From assembly GCF_904849725.1 (NCBI RefSeq), contig NC_058519.1, forward strand, positions 184,749,703 through 184,813,702: DNA of 64,000 nucleotides, written 5' to 3'. How positions within the stretch are numbered: position 1 is the first letter of the stretch; every line of letters starts with the position of its first letter. This DNA is from Hordeum vulgare subsp. vulgare (lineage: Eukaryota; Streptophyta; Magnoliopsida; Poales; Poaceae). Of the stretch, positions 23,993 through 36,136 are shown piece after piece. The position numbers and the translations under genes are program-made. Below the pieces are notes generated by a model. That model was not told the DNA's origin and made no database searches. It worked only from the letters and a program-made list of their open reading frames with translations.

Positions 23993-25053
23993 TTGGGGCA
24001 CTATCTGGAATAGTGCCCAGACATTTCCACATCCAAAGCAGGTAACGTATCCCCGGATGTTGGTCTTGACTCCACTGTTATTTGGCGGGTTGATTGCCGG
24101 CTTGGTGTTGACTTGTTACTGGGGCTCGTAGTTCTGGCGGAACGTTGGTGCCTTGTACTGTTGTTGCTGATAGCTGGGTCTTGCTGGGGCTGACTGCCAT
24201 GGGCATGGTTTCGGGTTACTGGGTCCTCTACTACCCATCAGCTTGCGCTTACGGGTGTCGTCCATTGCACGACGCTTATCCTCCAATACGAGGGCCTTGT
24301 TAACCAGATCGCAGAAGGTCTGGCATTCACAAAAAACCAGTTGATACTGTAGTGACTCCTGCAATCCTTCCATAAAGCATTCCACCTTTGCGGCCTTAGT
24401 GTTGATGTCCTCTGGTGCATATCTCGACATGAGGTTAAACTTTTGCAGATACTCCTTGACGGTTCCACTGCCTTGCCTCAAGGCTCGGAATTCCCGCTTC
24501 TTAATGGTCATCATTCCACGGGGAATGTGAGCAGCGCGAATCCTTCCGTGAATACTACCCAAGTGATAGCTTGCCCGTCTCGCATGATCTGGAACCCGTC
24601 CCACCAAGCTCTGGTCGTGCCTCTGAGATAGTGAGAAGCATAAAGGACTTTCTCGCGTTCATCGGTGCGCTTGACTAGCGCGAGGAGGTATTTGATAGTG
24701 CGGATCCAGTCACATGCATCCAATGGTTCAATTGTCTCCGTGAATATAGGAGGCGTAGTCCGCATAAACTCAGACAGAGTAGAGTGACCGTTGGCATTTC
24801 TGTTTTGCGGTGGATTGTTCACCAAGACTTGAGCCAGCTATTGGATGGCGGCATTGTTGGCTTGACGTTCCTCTCGGAGAGCTTGGAGGAACTGAGCCAC
24901 AATCAGGCTCTACGGAGGAGGCGGTGGCGGAGGAGTATCGCCTTGCTGCTGCTTGAGGTGATCTCCAGATTGAGTGTTTCCACCGGTTCCCTGCTGCTGG
25001 CCAGAGATGGCAGAGCTGGGGTTGTCGAAGGTGCTGGTGCGGGTTGAAATCAT
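23993..25053 (-). pseudogene. gag of element A (frameshifted, with stops)
   Basis: From ATG 25053 (MISTRTST) the minus strand encodes a Gln/Pro-rich N-terminus with two in-frame stops. The retrotransposon gag domain follows: TIEPLDACDWIRTIK and YLRGTTRAWWDGFQ (about 24740-24595), a frameshift near 24550, then EFRALRQGSGTVKEYLQKF, LMSRYAPEDI and FMEGLQESLQYQL. A linker and a CCHC zinc knuckle (CFGCGN ... GHYSR-stop-CP, about 24040-24000) come next, the knuckle carrying one frameshift and one stop. The product would be the capsid/nucleocapsid protein of element A. The ORF continues at 15694 once element B is removed. Confidence 0.88.
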
Positions 25054-25107
25054 CATCCTGTCAGGGGAGTAGATAGGTCAATATGCCGAATTGGGAGGGA
25101 ATCATAT

Positions 25108-25802
25108 GGCTTCGTTTGGTTGTCTCATGGTAGAATCCACTTGTGGTTTCTAACCTCCCAGGGAATTGGTGATCCCGGTCGGTCATCCAATCCCCACCAT
25201 TACCCATCCATATAAAATCCTTGTGTGTATAACCCGTTCGGTTTCTTCTCTGCTGATTAATACACAAAGACCAAACAGCCGCTTCTGCGGCGGAGGAGGG
25301 AGCGGAGGGGAGCGAGGCCATGGGAGGAGAGGCCTCTGCGCCGGACCGGGGGACGGGCGGAAGCGGGGCGGCGGCGGCGAGGACAGGCCTCTACGCCGGA
25401 CCGGGGAACGGGCGGAAGCGGGGCGGCGGCGGGTGGAGGGCGCGGCGGACGGTGAGGAGGCGGGAGCTGGCGCATGAGGAGCAGTTTGAGAGGATGGAGG
25501 ACGCCATCGCTCTGGAGCCGCGCGGGGAACGGGGTTGGCAGCGGCTGCGGGGAGAGGAGAGGCGCCTTATGTTTTTTGGGAGGAGAGGCGGGGGTTTATT
25601 CCACGGGAGGAGAGGTGGGTGTTGATTCCCCGCTGAAACCCGGCGGTTTTGGAAGGGATCGAACGAGATGTAATCCCGGTCGGGTTTAACAGAAGAAAGT
25701 TAACTAGTTCACACGAATTTAATCCCGGTCTGGGCAAAACCCCGGGGTTTGACCGGGTTTCGGCTTTGATCCCGGCGGGGGAAGGCGTAACTGAACGAAG
25801 CC
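25108..25802. mobile_element. Small inverted-repeat element (MITE-like, 695 bp) in the leader of element A
   Basis: It begins GGCTTCGTTTGGTTG and ends CAACTGAACGAAGCC-like (plus strand CTGAACGAAGCC), giving terminal inverted repeats with the core GGCTTCGTT. The interior is GC-rich (25260-25620) and unrelated to retrotransposon sequence. The GC-rich part is open in several frames on both strands without a recognisable protein. Flanks are CATAT on the left and TAAGG on the right, so no clear target duplication is visible. A class II MITE (hAT- or PIF/Harbinger-like by its GGCTTCGTTTGG end) is the best guess. Confidence 0.6.
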
Positions 25803-26998
25803 TAAGGGATGATGTTCCTAGATAAGGGGGTTTGGTATTGTGCTAGTGTGTGAGTTTTAAAAAAGGATTTTGGGAAATCTAATGCATTGAATTAAAACAA
25901 GCGATGTAGTCGCTTACAAGATGCCTAAGGAAGAAATGCGGCTTGCTTCATACATGAACACACAGTACTCAAGGTTCTCACGAACCGATACATGGACTCA
26001 ACTACGCATGGGGAGACTCCTAACTACCTAAGACGTTCCTCTAAGAGGCTTCTGCTCGGTCTCGTAGGCAGGCTCTGCAGGATCTTCGTCTTCATCCACA
26101 TCGGTACTTTTCTCCTTTAGATGTGTGGGAGAGGGGAGCAGTCCATCACAGTGTCTCTTTGTTGGCGAAGTGGTGAGAAGCTCAGTATATTCTTCTGCGG
26201 TTAGACGGTGACTCTTAATAGGAGTGGCCTGGAGCGGTTGTATCCCTCCTCGGAAGGCAATGGTTGACTGGCCTCCGAGTGCTCCTTCCTTCTTGACCTT
26301 GCGGGTCTTCATCTTTTCCAGACGAAGTAGGTCCTTGACTTGGTGTAGCTCTTGGCGAAGTGTCACCTACTCCTTGATCAGAAAAGGATTAAAGGTGTCG
26401 GCGGAGAGGCTGAAGTAGGTCTGAAACCTGAGTGGTGTTCCATCCTGCAAGGATGGGTTAAGCGCCGAGCTCTCGTCAATCCCGTCCTTAATAAAAGGCA
26501 GGTGACGCGTAGCCGGCTCATTAAGCGTCCAGCTCCCGTCAACCCCGTCCTTAAAAAAGGGTGGGTGACGAGTAGCCGTCTCATAAAGCGTCCAGCTCCC
26601 GTCAATCTCGTCCTTAATAAAAGGAAGGTGACGTGTAGTGCGGCTGTCTCCACTGCCAACATCAGATTCTCCATCTGCGGTCCTTCAAAGAACCAACTAG
26701 TTGGGGAGTCGTTAGCCTTAACTATCACGTCCACGTGATATTATTTCGTGTCGGCGTTGACCCAGTGCTCGTGGTAGAGAAAAATGGACGTGCGGCTACC
26801 TAACACTTCTCGAGGCTATCTCCCAAAAGTAGGGGAAATCCCATCTCTAGAAGCATCTCACGTACGACGACCATCTACAAGGTTGTACGAGAGGGTTAGA
26901 AATCTTTGTGGATGCAGAAAATCTTAAGTGTAAGGGCTGAGTGCACTACTTGTCTCGGCTATCGTCCATGATACCTAAGGCTTCCTACAGTCAGGTTA
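25803..26998 (-). other. 5' leader of element A with a three-copy tandem repeat
   Basis: This stretch lies between the primer binding site and gag. It includes the tandem repeat listed separately (26459-26640). Both strands are open over 26352-26738 because of that repeat, which is not evidence of a gene. No promoter or RNA gene was recognised. Confidence 0.55.
26459..26640 (-). repeat. Three-copy tandem repeat (about 62 bp unit) in the leader of element A
   Basis: On the plus strand the unit begins TAAGCGTCCAGCTCCCGTCA and continues through CGTCCTTAATAAAAGG and a GGTGACG(C/A/T)GTAG block. Copies start near 26459, 26522 and 26584. They differ at scattered positions. Confidence 0.85.
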
Positions 26999-27010
26999 GT
27001 TCTGATACCA
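26999..27010 (-). other. Primer binding site of element A
   Basis: The minus strand reads TGGTATCAGAAC, one base from the standard TGGTATCAGAGC tRNA-Met site, and lies 4 bp from the LTR end at 27015. It establishes that the LTR to the right is the 5' LTR of a minus-strand element. Confidence 0.88.
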
Positions 27011-27643
27011 GCTCTGTGGGGACCCCGACTTACGAGTCGAGATTGCCGAATGAACGTGTTCAGTGATCCCACAGATGAATCCTCACCGAACACACATATG
27101 CTGAATATTAAGAGTCTTACATCCAACATACCAAAATAATACAACACATGAAAAATAAGGTCAAGTTCACATGGGTAGGGCCTATAAGGCCAAAACACAC
27201 TGATACATCTAATAGCTGAAATCCTCGAGCTAAGTGGGTGCGCATGCCATCAGCCTACACCAACAGGCATTCTGACTGGGAAGAGTCCTAGTTCGCAGGT
27301 CCGTCTGTGGTGACGTACTCTTCTCCAAACTCCGGTCCTTCCATGTCTGGTCAATAACATAACCAATGGCAAGCCAATGAGTACTTTGAATGTACTCGCA
27401 AACAGCCCATGATACAGATAATGCATTTGGTAGGATAACAAGTAATATGCAATATTGGTGGAACGCAACTTAACTAGAAGTAAACATGATCATAGATGGA
27501 CATGCAACTTGAGCTAGATGGTATTTAGAAGAACAAGTTACAGATATCAACATATCTGTTCTGGGCTGAACACTCCGGGTTCACCAGATATGCCATGTCA
27601 CTAAACTTGGTCATATCAACTCTTTCTCAGATAACACCATTAA

Positions 27644-27663
27644 ACACACACACACACACACAC
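27644..27663. repeat. (AC)10 microsatellite
   Basis: Ten uninterrupted AC dinucleotides lie inside the LTR of element A. Confidence 0.95.
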
Positions 27664-29518
27664 TTGGTTTATGCGGAAACGACTAGACGTAGTTTAAGCA
27701 GGATTACCCAAATGTCCTTGACCATGGACACAGCTATTCAGTTTTACACTCTGTAGAGGTTGTACGCTGTACCCACAAGATCCGGGAGACTTCCGTGTCA
27801 TCCACGACTCATGGTATATAACATACCCGAGGTAAGTACCCGATCAATGTTTTTCCCCTGACGATACTAGACAAAGAGATCCACTCGATTGGTACCCAGC
27901 CCACATGATGTACGTCTTACGTGCACCAACTCTAGACAGTATCATCCATGCAGGGACCAACGGTGTGCCCGGAACACGTAAAAATAGCATAGTCGTCCTA
28001 CCTGGCACGACCCCGTCACGAGAGTGACCACATATCACTCCCGCCACTAGTAATGTGGATCTTTGCTAGCACCGACAAGAGTAATCAACAAAGCCCCGTC
28101 CCATAAAGGGGTAACATGGTCGCACATGTAAGGTTGGCACGGTCGAGACATCATAAATCTATTCCCATTTCTGAAACCACTCACACCAAAATACACCCGG
28201 TGCACCACTTCTCCAAAAGTGGCCACCTATCTCATCATCACCCTCGGGCATTAGTGCCACCTGACGGGGTTGTCATAAACCTTTGATATTTACCATCATC
28301 ATGCTCATGCTTCTACTATGCTTAGCTCTACTTGTCAACATGATTTTAGCGTGATCCTTATAGGTGGTAGGATCATGCTCAAAATGCAAGTGCTTTGAAG
28401 AAGCCATGGGTAACATCATATCGATAAGTTACTGAATATTCATGATCATATGCAACGGGAATATTGCTCTACTAGCATGTAAATAATATTTTTCTCAGAC
28501 ATGGTCAAAGGGTTGCTTGCCTTGATCACCTAAGTACCCGGGGTCTTCGGGGTCTTGAAGTCCAACTCCTTCGTCAAACGTGGTTTCTATCATCGTAATA
28601 AATATAGAAGTAATAAGTAGCTCACTCAAAAATAGATCACAAACTCACTTTTGAAATGTTGCTTTATTCTGATAAATCTATCCTATCATTTTAAAAATAT
28701 GTCTCTGGTTTTGGTAAAAGGATTATTTTAAAAATCATTTTAACAGAAGCAAAAATATTCCAAATAGCCTTTATTAAATCCTTGTTGCAAAAAATTGTGC
28801 AAAGGCTTTATTAAATCCTTCCCATTTTTAGAAGAATTATGGTGGAAAAATAATAAAAATATATTGGATAAAATTTTTTATAAAAATCCTTTAAAACCGG
28901 ATTAAACAGAAAAATAAAAAGGGGCTAAGGCTCAGGCCTGGCTCGGCCTGTGGCTTGGGTCAGCCTAGCTAGCCAACCAGCCAGCTAGCCCATGCACACG
29001 CATGGGCCCCCGCGGTCAGCGATAGAGAGGAGAGAGGGGGAGAGAGGAGAGCCACCGACAGGTGTGCACCACGTGTCTTGGTCGTCTTCCACCTCTGGAC
29101 ATACGGGAGGGGTGGCACGCTGGCAACGCTACCGGTGCCCTCGAGCCCAGCTGATGGCAAAAATGGAACCAGCTCACTCTCACCTACCTGCTCGTGGTCG
29201 AGGGGTCGACGGGGAGGCCCTGGTTCACCAGCGACGAGGTGGTTGTTGCGGAGACGATTCGATAGGTTCATGAACTCTGTGCTACGGGTAGGGATTAGCT
29301 CGGGGAGGTTATGGGGAAGCAACCTGAGGCTGCGAGGGTCACGAAGAAGGAGAGAGGAGCATCGGAGCTGGCCCGTAGCCCGATCTCGACGGAGGTCCGA
29401 AGCGTTGGGGCCTCGGTCGATCTCGAGCATAGGAGCCCGCTGTGCTCAAATGGAGTGGCTAGGGGTGGAATTTAGGCTCTCGAGGAGTGCCATGAGGGTA
29501 CTAGAGCGAGGGGGAAGG

Positions 29519-29530
29519 CCTATTTATAGG
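29519..29530 (-). promoter_or_regulatory. TATA box in the A LTR
   Basis: The minus strand reads CCTATAAATAGG in the sense orientation of the element, inside GC-rich sequence (GGGGGCCTATAAATAGGCC). Transcription would run leftward. Confidence 0.65.
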
Positions 29531-30486
29531 CCCCCGACGGTGCACCGAGCCGGAGGCGCCGGTAGTTTCACCGCAGCTCGAAGGAGGGGCAGTGAGGGCT
29601 CGGGGTCGAAACCACGGTATGCGGACATGGTTTAGGACTGCTGATACTCACTGGGAGGGAGAGAGAGCGAGGAGGAGCATGCATGCGTGGCTGCGGTCTT
29701 CTGGCCAAATCTGGCGCCCGCGCACGCGTCGCTCTGGTCAACAGAGCGAGGGATGAGGGGCCCTGAGGCTGCCCCGATACAGAGAGGTTGTGGGGGACAC
29801 GACTGGGCAACGGGGGGAGGCTTGAACCGGCCGAGGCTGCCCGCCTTTTCTTTGGGTGTCCCCTGCTGTGCGCCCAGAGCGCAACTTTGGCATGCCATGG
29901 CATGCTGGTGGTTTTTGGGGCACCTTGGCCGTGTCTGGGGTGTCCTGGGGCTAGGTCTGCAGATGCATAGCCGTTTGGGAGCCGAGGGACTCTCTGTTGG
30001 CCATGAGGTGTGATAAAAGGAGAGATGCCGGCTTTGAACCAGAACTTAGAATGGTTTTTGGATCTTTTACTTGGATTCAAGGAGGGGCCGATCTCCTCCA
30101 GTTGGGGAGTGGCACTGGCTGCTTGGTCAAAGAGTTTGGAAGAAAGTGTATGTGTGTGGAGTGAGGTAGGAGCTGATTTACCAATATGACATAAGGTGTT
30201 CGACAGGTGTTTGGGATACAAACACTTCACCACTGGTGATGAGAGTTAACATGATTAAGTTTGATGCAAAAATAAGACACTCCACAAAATTTTAGCTCCA
30301 TAGGACCAGTTTGGCAATGCAAACTTGAAATCACGCCCAAATGGGCAGATTTGTCCCTTCCAAAGGGAATGTGGGTAGATTACCTCGTGCAAATCCCATT
30401 GTTGGCAGAGACTCCTCATTTGGGGGTGTTGAACACTCCTCCAAAGTTTTAACCCATTTGGATAAACTTTGCAATGTAGAGATGTT

Positions 30487-33400
30487 TGAAACACCCTGGA
30501 TTTTCCCATTTCTTTTCTTTTGATTTTAGTCTGGATTTGCTCTTGTGTGGCTTGGAACCTAAAGGGATCACCCTTGATTTCTCTTCCCTAGTAACTTACC
30601 AACCTCCAAAGCATCCATGACCTTATCATTTCCAGCTTGAGCCAATCCCAACAATCTTTTCCCTGGGAATATTCCTTTTTCTATTAAAGGAAAAACCCTG
30701 TTACCTTTGGTTGTGAAGCAACCCACATTTCTATCATTCAAAAAATTCCCAAATAATTCTAATAAATCTCTTGGGTCATATCTTCCTCAGATATGACAAA
30801 ATCCTCCCTTGCCATGTTCAAAAGTATTCCTCAAATATTCCTTTTCTGATTCTGCCCTAGCTGTCGAGTTGTGAAGCAAGTACCCTTTATATGTGCTTGC
30901 TTGCTGTCAATTTTTTTTGGGAACTCTTTCCTATCCATATCATTGCCGCATGATAAAATTCAATCTCATTTGGCTAGCTAATATTTCTTGGCAAATTTCC
31001 AAAATTTCTGATCCAGAGGAAGCTTTGTGAAACAAGTGCTAGCTAAGAGTATTCAAATGAGTTGAAACTTTGCCATGATCTCAATATGCTCAAATCATGA
31101 CTCTCCACCAAATTTGAGCATCACCTCATCAACTGTGTGAGCACAGCATCAATTATTTGTCTGTGGTCATTGTTTTGGATTGTGAAGCAGCTATACTTTA
31201 TGTTGCTCCATAATTTCTGAAATTTTACCAGGACATGCTCCTACCTATAAAACATCTCTCCACCAAATTTGGGCTCATTCTACACAACCATTTTCCCTCA
31301 GTAATTTTCCTAAGATTCTGATCAGGGGGATGCTGCATGAAGGAGGTACCACTTTGGTTTATCCAGATGGTATGCAATTTATACAGTGTCTTCATATGCC
31401 TAAATAACTGATATCATCCAAATTTCATCTCCATCTCAGTTGTTATGTGAGTCCAACATCAAAATTTGTGTTGAGGACCAGATTGGGTAGTTATAATGCA
31501 ACTATATTGAATCTTGGTCCTTTTCTTCTCAAACTTCCTAGGACTGTAGTCCTTCCTATCCTAAACCTCAGAAACATCATATTTGGCCCTTATCACGTCT
31601 TTGTTTATCTCAGTGATGTGCCCTAGTTTGCTGCAGAAAGCTTCTACTGAATCCTTCCATCCATTCTTAGCTCCTTTTGGTGATTTATCACCTCAGAGGG
31701 ACTAGTCCTTGGAAGGACTCCCTGCTAGACATCATGAGGCATGCCATGGTGCACCGAGTGTGCCAGTTCACGCGGTGACCATGCGTTTGGCATCCCGTGC
31801 ATGCACTATGGCAGTTGGGACCCTCGGTTCCGACCATTTCCTCGCCCCTTCAGCACCCAATCATGTCCATGGGCTTCCCCTTGTCGTCTCCTTCCTCCTG
31901 GACCCCTCTCCCCCTCCAGATTCTTCCTCGCCGTGCCGCGACGAGCTCCGCACTGTTCTGCCAGTGACCGCCATTGTCGTCTTATTCCTCGATCTCGAGC
32001 CGTCCTCCTCGCCTCAATTGCTCGCCATGGGCGCCGCCCTCTCCGGCCTAAATTCACGCAATGTTGAGCCCCTCCCTCCCTCTTGCCACCACCAGATCAC
32101 CACCCGGACCCAGGCGATCCTCTCCCTCCCCTCCGTTCACCGCCAGAACCACTGTGGCCGCGTCTCGTCCAAGTCCGTCCGCCGCCGTTCCCTGCTTCGG
32201 CGCCGTGCCTCCGTTCCACCCCTCCCCGGCGTCCGTGTCCAACCGGAATGGACGCGGCACTCCTCCCTGAGCCCGTCAGTACCTGCAACTCCGCAGGAGG
32301 TGGCCTGAGCTGCCAGAACGATCGCCGGCGCAGGCAGGCCGCCTCGGCTATGCGTGCGGCCTCACGGGGGAAGAGGGAGGAGCGGGAGGAGGAGAGAGAC
32401 AGAGGAGGGTCAACGCGGGCCCCGCGCCTCGGTGACCTTGAGACCGGCCCTGCCTCGCCACGTCACATAAGTGGAGGCGCCCGGTGATAAATACATTTTC
32501 CCCACTGGGAAACATATTTTCTGAAAGACGCCATCAGTTTTTCCAGCCATGACCCGATAGTAAATGTTTTTCTTTATAGATAGGTCCCTGACAGAAAAAC
32601 CATTATATCTTTTCCATCCCAACTCCGATTCCGTTGAAACCAACGCCCAGGTCTTTGACTCTTCGAGACTGTCATGTTGGTATCATTTTAACTATGTGTT
32701 CGCACTATGGAAATGGTCATTTTTTCCTTGTCTCTAATCAGCTCCCTTAGAGAGAGAACCTTTTCCGGCGATCTTTCCGCGGACTCTCCGCACCTCTCCC
32801 CAATGGTTCCATCACCCCCAGGCAAGCCACAACCCTCATTTGCATAATTGCATTACAGTGTCATAGTTTAACCTATTAATTTAATCACAATTATAATTAT
32901 TTGTAGTATGGAATAGATTATGCAATGTTTGAATAAATTCTTGAATAGGCGACTACCACGTTGCGTACGGGGTCGTTATTAACTAGTATTTTACCTAGTA
33001 GTCGATGCCATGTTGTTGAAGGTTACTGTTTATGATTATTTTGTGTTTCATCCGGCAGTTTGTGGATATGAATCAATAGCAGTGGCTTGAGTTTATGGTT
33101 ATGGGATTACTATGATATCGGAGTGTGAGCTATGACATAAATATTATTGGGGGATAAGATACTTAGTTGGTTGATCGAGAGTCACTTGTCCGGGCTTATC
33201 CGTGCAGCCATAATTGCCGGTATGGGACAACCTTGAGTTGGTATGATCGCGCGTTTTTTATTGGTACCACCAAAGCGGGAAGGTTATGCACGTGCGCTAC
33301 CTTGTCCCTATAGGCGCCAATAACCTTGTGAGCCAGTTGAGTTGTTTGGGGGACCCGTCCCCGTTTGAGACAGTTTATTTTGGCCACGACGGTGGCACGT

Positions 33401-34240
33401 GTCATGAGGACACGGGGGTCACCCAGGGCAGGACTCCGGGGGAGGATGAATGTCGGTGGTACGATGGGAGAGTCACAGATCAGGCATGTTTCGTTGGAGA
33501 AATACTAGTCCACCCGAATGGGATCGCAAGGTCAGTGCTCCATGATATGCGTAAAGTGTGCAATCTCTGCAGAGTGAAAAATCTATTCGAATAGCCGTGT
33601 CCATGGTATTGGACAGCCCGTCAGGACCTCACTAGGTGGTCAACCATAACCATGGTAGTTATAATAATAATGGAAGAACTCGTCTGAGTATGGTAACAAT
33701 TGGACATCATGCCGGTGACAAGTCTTGGTGCCCGTCTTGAGGATATTTGTTGAAGGTTCTTGGTGAGATCACGAGTTGGCACCAGAGTACGGTGAGAGTA
33801 GCCTGGTATAGTTATTTTCAACTATCCCTTCGGTGATGATAAATCTTTACCTAATCTTGATTGCTATGATGTTGTCTTGCCTTAATGATGATGTTTGTTG
33901 TGAGCTTGCGAATACATTCAAAGTACTCACCTGGCGTGTCATACGAGTTTGCAGGTCATGCCATGATTGCTTGCTTGTCGAGGATCCCGAGTTGCGAGCT
34001 AGGATACTCGTTCCAGCCAGAGTCCCTGGGAGTGGAGTTCATCTTAACCGTCATTGTTCCGCTGGTAGCGTAGAATTTACCGTAGGCAGGTGTAGTATCG
34101 TTGTAATCCAAGTACCCTTGTACCTTTTCCATAGTAATAAAGAGCTGATTTGTTCTATGCCAACGGTGCCATATTCTAGAAGACTTGTCCCTTGGCTGGA
34201 ATACAAGGCGTTCTGGTTTCCTCTGAGCCGGGGTGCCACA
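30487..34240 (+). repeat. 5' LTR of element F
   Basis: It starts TGAAACACCCTGG (the 3' copy reads TGTAAGACCCTGG) and ends GCCGGGGTGCCACA. A GC-rich middle (about 31720-32480) contains a 199-aa open frame whose counterpart in the 3' LTR is frameshifted, so I treat it as non-coding. A possible TATA-like GATAAATA occurs near 32486. Confidence 0.9.
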
Positions 34241-34245
34241 AGCAT

Positions 34246-34257
34246 TGGTATCAGAGC
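34246..34257 (+). other. Primer binding site of element F
   Basis: TGGTATCAGAGC lies 5 bp after the 5' LTR end, the tRNA-Met type. It sets the plus orientation of F. Confidence 0.93.
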
Positions 34258-35656
34258 AGGTCTGGTTGTAGGACGCCCTAGACCGCGCGAGCGTTAGTAA
34301 CCGGTAGTATATGATCTAATTGGATTGTTGCACTTGCTTGTTGCATTTGTTTGTGCATAGTATGCATATGGAGTAGATATTTTATAACTAATGATTGATC
34401 TAATGATGCAGGTGGCATTGGTCTCTATGCACCACCTGTACCCACCGGTTGCATATTTCGTCCTTGGTGTGGTGTCATGTTCGCCCCAGCGGAGTGATGC
34501 CTAGGAGCCTAGTTGTGTCGATTCCTTGTCGGATTGATGCACCGTTACCACACCAACTCATTCTCTTCAGCATCCCTATTGTCTCGGTGATAGACATCCT
34601 TCTATCCCGGATGTTGCCCATCCCTCTGGCCGCGTTGGCAACCCTTACTGACCTTGCTTATCAGAAAAGGGCAATGCCCGCAAGCCCTTCTTTCCATCGC
34701 CATCCTTCCCTGCAATCCATCCTCTAGACGAGTACGGTTTTTATCCGTACGCTTGATGATGATGCAGTCGTGACCCCCTTGTTCTGACCCACGATCATCA
34801 AGTTCGTCCTCATCGGCTTTGTTTCACACATTGATTCACATACGTGCCCACCGCCACAAGATGTTAGACCGTAGTACCGGAGTTCTTGCGAGATTTGTGT
34901 GCTTAAGTAGGAATGGATATAGCTGTGGAGTATGTGCTATTACTGGTGATCTTGCTGCTTTGTGTGTGTGTTAGTCTTTTCTCTTGCTTCTTTCTTTGGG
35001 CCCTTGGAGTTACCTTATTCTCCCCCTTATGCAAGTTGCTCACTGACACTGGACTCAAAGAATCAGTGAAGAGATAGTCATTTGGAAGCTCAGTTCAGCA
35101 ATATAGAATTTTCAGCAGACTGCATTATATCGGGAATATCAGGCTTGAATATAAATGATATCCTGGCTAGGTGGGTTATCAGCATCAAGTATACATCAGT
35201 GCAATCTTCGCCGCAACAATCATCGAATCAGCAAGAAGGCAAGGATGTGTACATTTCGAGTCAAAGGTATGATTCATATACGCGGTTTAGTCCGTTATGA
35301 ATACAATTTGAAACCTGCTATACTACGGAAGGAAGTCAGAATGTGCTATGAACTTAGCATTCAGCAAGAAGGATAGCCGAATACCCTGTTGCATACAACA
35401 AGTAACCGACATCAGGAACATTGTGGGGATATATATATGCACTTAACTGGCATATGGCAAAAATAAATCTTCAGGTATAAGCAACCTTGTATTTCGCCGC
35501 AAGCTACCAGAAAAACTTATGACGCAAGGTTCCGGTGACTTCCTCAATACAAGAAATGGATATTTGCCCATAGAAGACACCCATGCTTCTCCGGTAAGTT
35601 ATCACAGCAAGGTTCCGACATAAGGAAGCTACCCCAACAGAAGCTTCGAGCACAAG
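34258..35656 (+). other. Internal region of element F, left part
   Basis: About 1.4 kb lies between the primer site and the CACTA insertion. No reading frame over 92 codons occurs, and none resembles gag. It is taken as non-coding leader or decayed internal DNA. TTA at 35657-35659 is the left target duplication of element G. Confidence 0.6.
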
Positions 35657-35659
35657 TTA

Positions 35660-36131
35660 CACTACAAGAAATAAGGTCAATTATGACTCCCTATATTGGT
35701 CATTGATTCGTCATTGTTGTCGTTTATTGACCAAATTTACAACGTCAACAGTTGGCCGTCAAGAATGAACAAACATGACCTTTCTAAAATTTTGGTCGTA
35801 TGTCTCTATCGACCAAAATTTTGGTTTGGTCATTACCCATTTGTGTGAGCCACGTAGGATCTGACGTGGCAAGCTGACGTGGTATTGTTAGTGACCAAAT
35901 GGAATCATCATGAATTTCAGATCCGTGTCCATCAATCTAGCCTACATGGGCATGGCCCAATACCTATTTTACTATTGAAAATGTCTGATTTGTTTGGGTT
36001 GAAGCATTTTTTGGCTAGAAGCACACATACCTCAAGATATGCCCATTAAAAAAAATACAGCAAAATAAAATATTGAAATAAAATGTATATTTCATTCCAG
36101 TTGCATATCAAATCAAATACAATACATCATC
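35660..36131. repeat. Left terminal and subterminal region of CACTA element G
   Basis: It begins CACTACAAGAAATAAGG. Short words TTGGTCAT, ATGACC and GTCAAT recur in both orientations, the usual layout of transposase-binding subterminal repeats. No gene is present. Confidence 0.75.
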
Positions 36132-36136
36132 CACTG

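Larger units (their letters stand above)
27015..30486 (-). repeat. 5' LTR of element A, inner portion
   Basis: It begins (plus strand) TGTGGGGACCCC next to the primer site and runs to the insertion point of element F; ATGTT at 30482-30486 is the left target duplication of F. A GC-rich promoter zone lies at about 28960-30000. Open frames there (for example 29078-29635 plus, 29568-30233 minus) overlap on both strands and show no domains. The rest of the LTR is at 56528-57205. Confidence 0.85.

Noticed and set aside
25166..25689. Gly/Arg-rich open frames in the small inverted-repeat element
   Set aside because: Compositional artefact of a GC-rich core; no start context or domain.
26352..26738. 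Open frames on both strands in the leader of element A
   Set aside because: Produced by a three-copy tandem repeat lacking stops; no protein similarity.
29078..30233. Long open frames on both strands in the A LTR
   Set aside because: GC-rich LTR promoter zone; mutually overlapping frames without domains.
31709..32308. 199-codon open frame in the GC-rich middle of the F 5' LTR, with a similar frame in the 3' LTR (53896-54620)
   Set aside because: The 3' copy is frameshifted, amino-acid changes are frequent, other frames on both strands are also open, and no domain is recognisable. GC-rich LTR promoter sequence explains it.
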